NCBI RefSeq assembly: GCF_000153105.1
Contig: NZ_CH672377.1
Location: 1,191,395-1,255,394 of the forward strand
DNA: 64,000 bases
Direction of reading: 5' to 3'
Source: Blastopirellula marina DSM 3645
GTDB taxonomy: Bacteria; Planctomycetota; Planctomycetia; Pirellulales; Pirellulaceae
Below, in pieces: positions 61,347-64,000 of this stretch (positions are counted from its first letter, which is position 1; every line of letters starts with the position of its first letter). The notes beneath the pieces are model-generated. The model was not told where the DNA came from, ran no database searches, and saw only the letters and a list, made by a program, of their open reading frames with translations. Both the position numbers and the translations under genes were made by a program.

Positions 61347-61862
61347 TTAGCCAGCCAAGCGGGCGATTTGCGAGCCGGTTTCGGTTTCGACCGGTTGTTG
61401 AAATCGATACTGCATCAAGTAGGCGTCTTCGGTCGTGTCTTCGTAGAAATCACGCAAAACCGAGATTGCTTTGAAGCCTTCCTTGCGGAAAAAGAGCTGG
61501 GCGTCGAGGTTCGTTTCGCGCACTTCCAACAAGATTTGCGAACGACGATGCGGCGAAAGCTTGCTAGCCAGCTTGGCGATCATTTGCGATCCGATATTCA
61601 TGCGGCGGCATTTAGGATCGACCGCAAAGTTCATCACATGCAATCGGGTGCGATGCAGCTGATAAATCATGAAGCCCACAATGCGCTCGTCATGCTCGGC
61701 CACCATGCCGATGCAATTTCGTTGACGCAGGCATTGGATGAAATCATCTTCGCCCCAAGGGAATTCAAAGCTGGCCCGTTCAATCTGCAATACTTCCGTC
61801 ATGTCACGACGGATCATCCAGCGAATGTGCACCGGCAGGTCTTGTAGTCCAGAGAGAATCAT
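61347..61862 (-). CDS. ribosomal-protein-alanine N-acetyltransferase RimI-like
   Basis: 171 residues; AGGAGG 5 bases before the ATG. RimI-type GNAT: DMTEVLQIERASFEFPWGEDDFIQCL (the ExxxFxxPW start typical of RimI), NFAVDPKCRRMNIGSQMIAKLASKL (acetyl-CoA-binding loop RRMNIGS, where RRxGIG is usual), LLEVRETNLDAQLFFRKEGFKAISVLRDFYEDTTEDAYLMQ. It likely acetylates the N-terminal Ala of a ribosomal protein; S18 in E. coli is the known example of RimI substrate. Confidence 0.9.
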   Translation of the reverse strand: MILSGLQDLPVHIRWMIRRDMTEVLQIERASFEFPWGEDDFIQCLRQRNCIGMVAEHDERIVGFMIYQLHRTRLHVMNFAVDPKCRRMNIGSQMIAKLASKLSPHRRSQILLEVRETNLDAQLFFRKEGFKAISVLRDFYEDTTEDAYLMQYRFQQPVETETGSQIARLAG

Positions 61863-62022
61863 TCCGGCCTCCTTCCATGTTAGCCAGCAGAGTCAGGAGG
61901 CGATGTCTTTCGCCCCGCGAAGAGTGTCGAGCAGGTACGGTAACAAATCAGATTCAATCCGCCAAGATAGAAGTATCGGACGACCTAACGTTTGGCGATG
62001 TAAATTTTCGCTAGAGGTCGAG

Positions 62023-64000
62023 CTAGCGTCGAGTTTTATGGACGCTGCGTTCCAACTTCCCCATAAAAGATCTTCCCGATTCCGTTGCATTTCTCCGTCC
62101 CCAGTGAAGCGGGGAGGCCGCCAAAACGAACACCGCCGCAACGATCCAGCCAACAAACGCAGGTTGCAGAAACAGCCCCCAGGCGATGCCGGCGGCGGCG
62201 CCCAAAGCGTGAGGCCAACGCGACATCCAAGCGGCGGAGATGTCAATCCATTCAGGCTGTCGCCAAAGCAATCCCAACAGCGCGATCGATGCTAGCACGC
62301 CGCCTGCAACAAGCAGCGGACGTCGCCAATCGACGGCCCAATTTGATTTTTTCAATTGCAAGCGAATGACATCCGCCTTGCCGTACAAAACGTGGCTCCA
62401 GGTCTCCGGCGCACTCTGTGGCTTGATGCCTGTTTTGGCGATTTCGGTCTGCAGCATGGCTAGTTCATCGCCTGAGGTCGCCTCGCGAAATTGACGTTCG
62501 GGGGCGAAGCGATCTCCCTGCACTTCGCCTAACAACGTCACCAGCGAACGCCAGGCGTTATCGGCCGCTTGCAGACGTCGCTTTTTCCAAGCGTCGATCT
62601 CGCTTCTGGATGCGTCGCTGTCGCGGATGCCGCGCTTCCAATGTCGCCAGGCTTCGGCAAATCGAACGGTGCGCCAATCCACAACGGAAAGCGGGGAAAA
62701 ATCGGCTTGCAACGGTTTCTCGCTCTCGACGCGCCAAATGGGGGTCGGAGTCATCGCCAGCGAATCAAACGTCAAGACATCGAGCGGACGAGTCGCGGAC
62801 GACGACGCTGGATAGACGTACGCGATTTGCAACTCTTGCGGCAGGGATCGCGATAGCAGCGGAGCCGTCACGCCGCCCTCCTCATCAGCGGTCGTGGAAA
62901 CCACTTTGCCTTCGATCGATGTCGAAAGCAACTTTGCTCCAGCCGGCAAACGAAATCGAAGAAAATCACTCCCCTCGGGAGACAAATAAATTGACGTCGA
63001 TGTCAAATAGGTCAACGCATCGGCGACCTTCACATCATGCCGCAGCGACAGGATGCGCGGCGTCTCCTCAATGGGCAGCAAGCCGACAACGCGGCATTCG
63101 TAGCTTCCCGAAAGTGACTGGTAGACCTGACTTCCGGGCGGAACGTGCATCGCAAACCAGCTATCCGGAAAAGCGACCGATTGAAGCTCGCGCGTTCCCC
63201 AAATAATTTGTTGCGAATTGAAAGAACGGGGCACGGCGACATATTGCGGCGGATACTGCCCCAACAACCGCACAGGACGAATCACCAGATCGCCGGTGCT
63301 AGGAGTCTCGACATCGGCGACCAGGCTAAGTTGAAACTCTTCGGGAAGCGGGCGCAAAGGTCGTAACCGCCAGATGACGCCTGCGGCGCCCAGCGAGCGC
63401 TGCGTGATGTCAAAACCAAGCAGCGACGTCGATTTCAACTTGTAGTTGGCTGGAGCCAGAAACTCGAATTGGTCGGGCGCAGTTCTTTTTAACCGCAAGC
63501 GGCAATCGATGCGAACGGTCCACCCCTCTTCGTCTCCCTTGGCGGACAGGAGCATCTCGCCGCCGAGCTCCACGTTGTTTCGTCGGATGGTCAACTGCAT
63601 CACGCCGCTGGGATCAAGCACGCGATAACTGCCGTAGGCCACTCCTTGGACCGAGTCCAACGGCTGGGCCGCTTCGCTAGCGGCGGTGTCGAACATCGGA
63701 GCGCCGATTTCTGGCAAGCGTCGCAAGCGAACGTCTGGATCGTGGGAAATGTGCAAATACGACGAATCGATTTGCGCGTCGACGACACGCGGCGCCTCTA
63801 TCTGCAGCGCAATCGCCATGTCCGTTTCAAAATGCCCTTCGATCCGTAACTCGGCCAACGCCCGCAGCGGCGCAGCGAAAAAGAGGGACAAACGCGAAGT
63901 TGGTTCGTCGTATTGCCAGACGACTTCACGGACGACGCCATCGGAGATAAACGCGACATCGTCTACGCGCCACCCCTTGGCCATCTCCAACGAAAAGGAA
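62023..64000 (-). CDS. large membrane-anchored protein, 5' part beyond the window
   Basis: Over 655 residues are visible, and the frame stays open to the window edge at 64000, so the N-terminus is missing. Most is a beta-rich extracytoplasmic region (VREVVWQYDEPTSRLSLFFAAPL, YIDRRNNVELGG-like segments) with a GDLVIRPVRLLGQYPPQYVAVPRS landmark. Near the C-terminus are two hydrophobic segments: LLVAGGVLASIALLGLLW and a longer one from ALGAAAGIAWGLFLQPAFVG to about AAVFVLAASPL. The tail is basic. No known family recognised; this type of large membrane-anchored protein occurs in planctomycetes. Confidence 0.7.
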   Translation of the reverse strand, partial: SFSLEMAKGWRVDDVAFISDGVVREVVWQYDEPTSRLSLFFAAPLRALAELRIEGHFETDMAIALQIEAPRVVDAQIDSSYLHISHDPDVRLRRLPEIGAPMFDTAASEAAQPLDSVQGVAYGSYRVLDPSGVMQLTIRRNNVELGGEMLLSAKGDEEGWTVRIDCRLRLKRTAPDQFEFLAPANYKLKSTSLLGFDITQRSLGAAGVIWRLRPLRPLPEEFQLSLVADVETPSTGDLVIRPVRLLGQYPPQYVAVPRSFNSQQIIWGTRELQSVAFPDSWFAMHVPPGSQVYQSLSGSYECRVVGLLPIEETPRILSLRHDVKVADALTYLTSTSIYLSPEGSDFLRFRLPAGAKLLSTSIEGKVVSTTADEEGGVTAPLLSRSLPQELQIAYVYPASSSATRPLDVLTFDSLAMTPTPIWRVESEKPLQADFSPLSVVDWRTVRFAEAWRHWKRGIRDSDASRSEIDAWKKRRLQAADNAWRSLVTLLGEVQGDRFAPERQFREATSGDELAMLQTEIAKTGIKPQSAPETWSHVLYGKADVIRLQLKKSNWAVDWRRPLLVAGGVLASIALLGLLWRQPEWIDISAAWMSRWPHALGAAAGIAWGLFLQPAFVGWIVAAVFVLAASPLHWGRRNATESGRSFMGKLERSVHKTRR

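Overview
The window reads as a piece of chromosome from a planctomycete, probably of the order Pirellulales (Blastopirellula/Bremerella/Rhodopirellula-like). That placement is inferred from content: a 23S rRNA gene with its own promoter and no 16S beside it, DUF1549/DUF1553 and DUF1501 proteins, short DUF1559-type proteins, a PVC-type membrane-bound dehydrogenase/cytochrome, a giant SdrD-like B-domain surface protein with an N-terminal LEDRRV motif, a TPR/alpha-2-macroglobulin giant, Tat-exported Gfo/Idh oxidoreductases and ECF sigma/anti-sigma pairs. No phage, IS element, integron or CRISPR array was seen. It looks like ordinary chromosome with many exported and cell-surface genes.

Layout. 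1-2.0 kb: 5' half of a 23S rRNA gene (minus strand) with boxA leader and promoter. 2.2-9.6 kb: exported DUF1349-like protein, mfd (transcription-repair coupling), a SurA/parvulin-type chaperone and gltA (citrate synthase). 9.6-14 kb: minus-strand genes for a tiny membrane protein, a Tat-exported oxidoreductase, a DUF2817 peptidase-like protein, a double-HMA metal-binding protein and a PPP-type phosphatase. 14-20.5 kb: a WD40 protein and the 1736-residue SdrD-like protein. 20.5-24.2 kb: a 56-residue coiled-coil protein, a hypothetical, a membrane protein, a CCA-adding/poly(A) polymerase-family enzyme, a rhodanese and tRNA-Leu(CAG). 24.2-32.1 kb: GNAT, a cNMP/thioredoxin-reductase fusion, and a tetR-MFP-RND efflux operon with a 16-bp palindromic operator candidate. 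32.2-40.8 kb: PQQ-type beta-propeller, PVC cytochrome, transglutaminase, F420-type reductase and DUF900 hydrolase. 41-49.3 kb: the TPR/A2M giant. 49.3-51.6 kb: ECF sigma, anti-sigma and a Pro/Gly-rich exported protein. 51.8-52.06 kb: an orphan sigma-54 promoter driving a short, three-hairpin, terminator-ended transcript with no convincing gene. 52.3-59.8 kb: DUF1549/DUF1501 pair, UspA, three DUF1559-like paralogues and a second ECF/anti-sigma pair. 59.9-64 kb: FemAB/CelD-like acyltransferase, RimI and a truncated large membrane-anchored protein.

The two observations most likely to be new are the sigma-54-driven structured RNA candidate at 51794-52058, and the anti-sigma factor at 59147-59812, whose extracytoplasmic tail carries two CxxCH motifs and so could be a heme- or redox-sensing regulator. 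Also notable are a duplicated three-repeat block inside the SdrD-like protein, a trio of DUF1559 proteins without the usual prepilin signal, and loss of canonical catalytic residues in the transglutaminase, the A2M protein and the TrxR-like protein. All functional statements come from reading the translated sequence. No database search was run.
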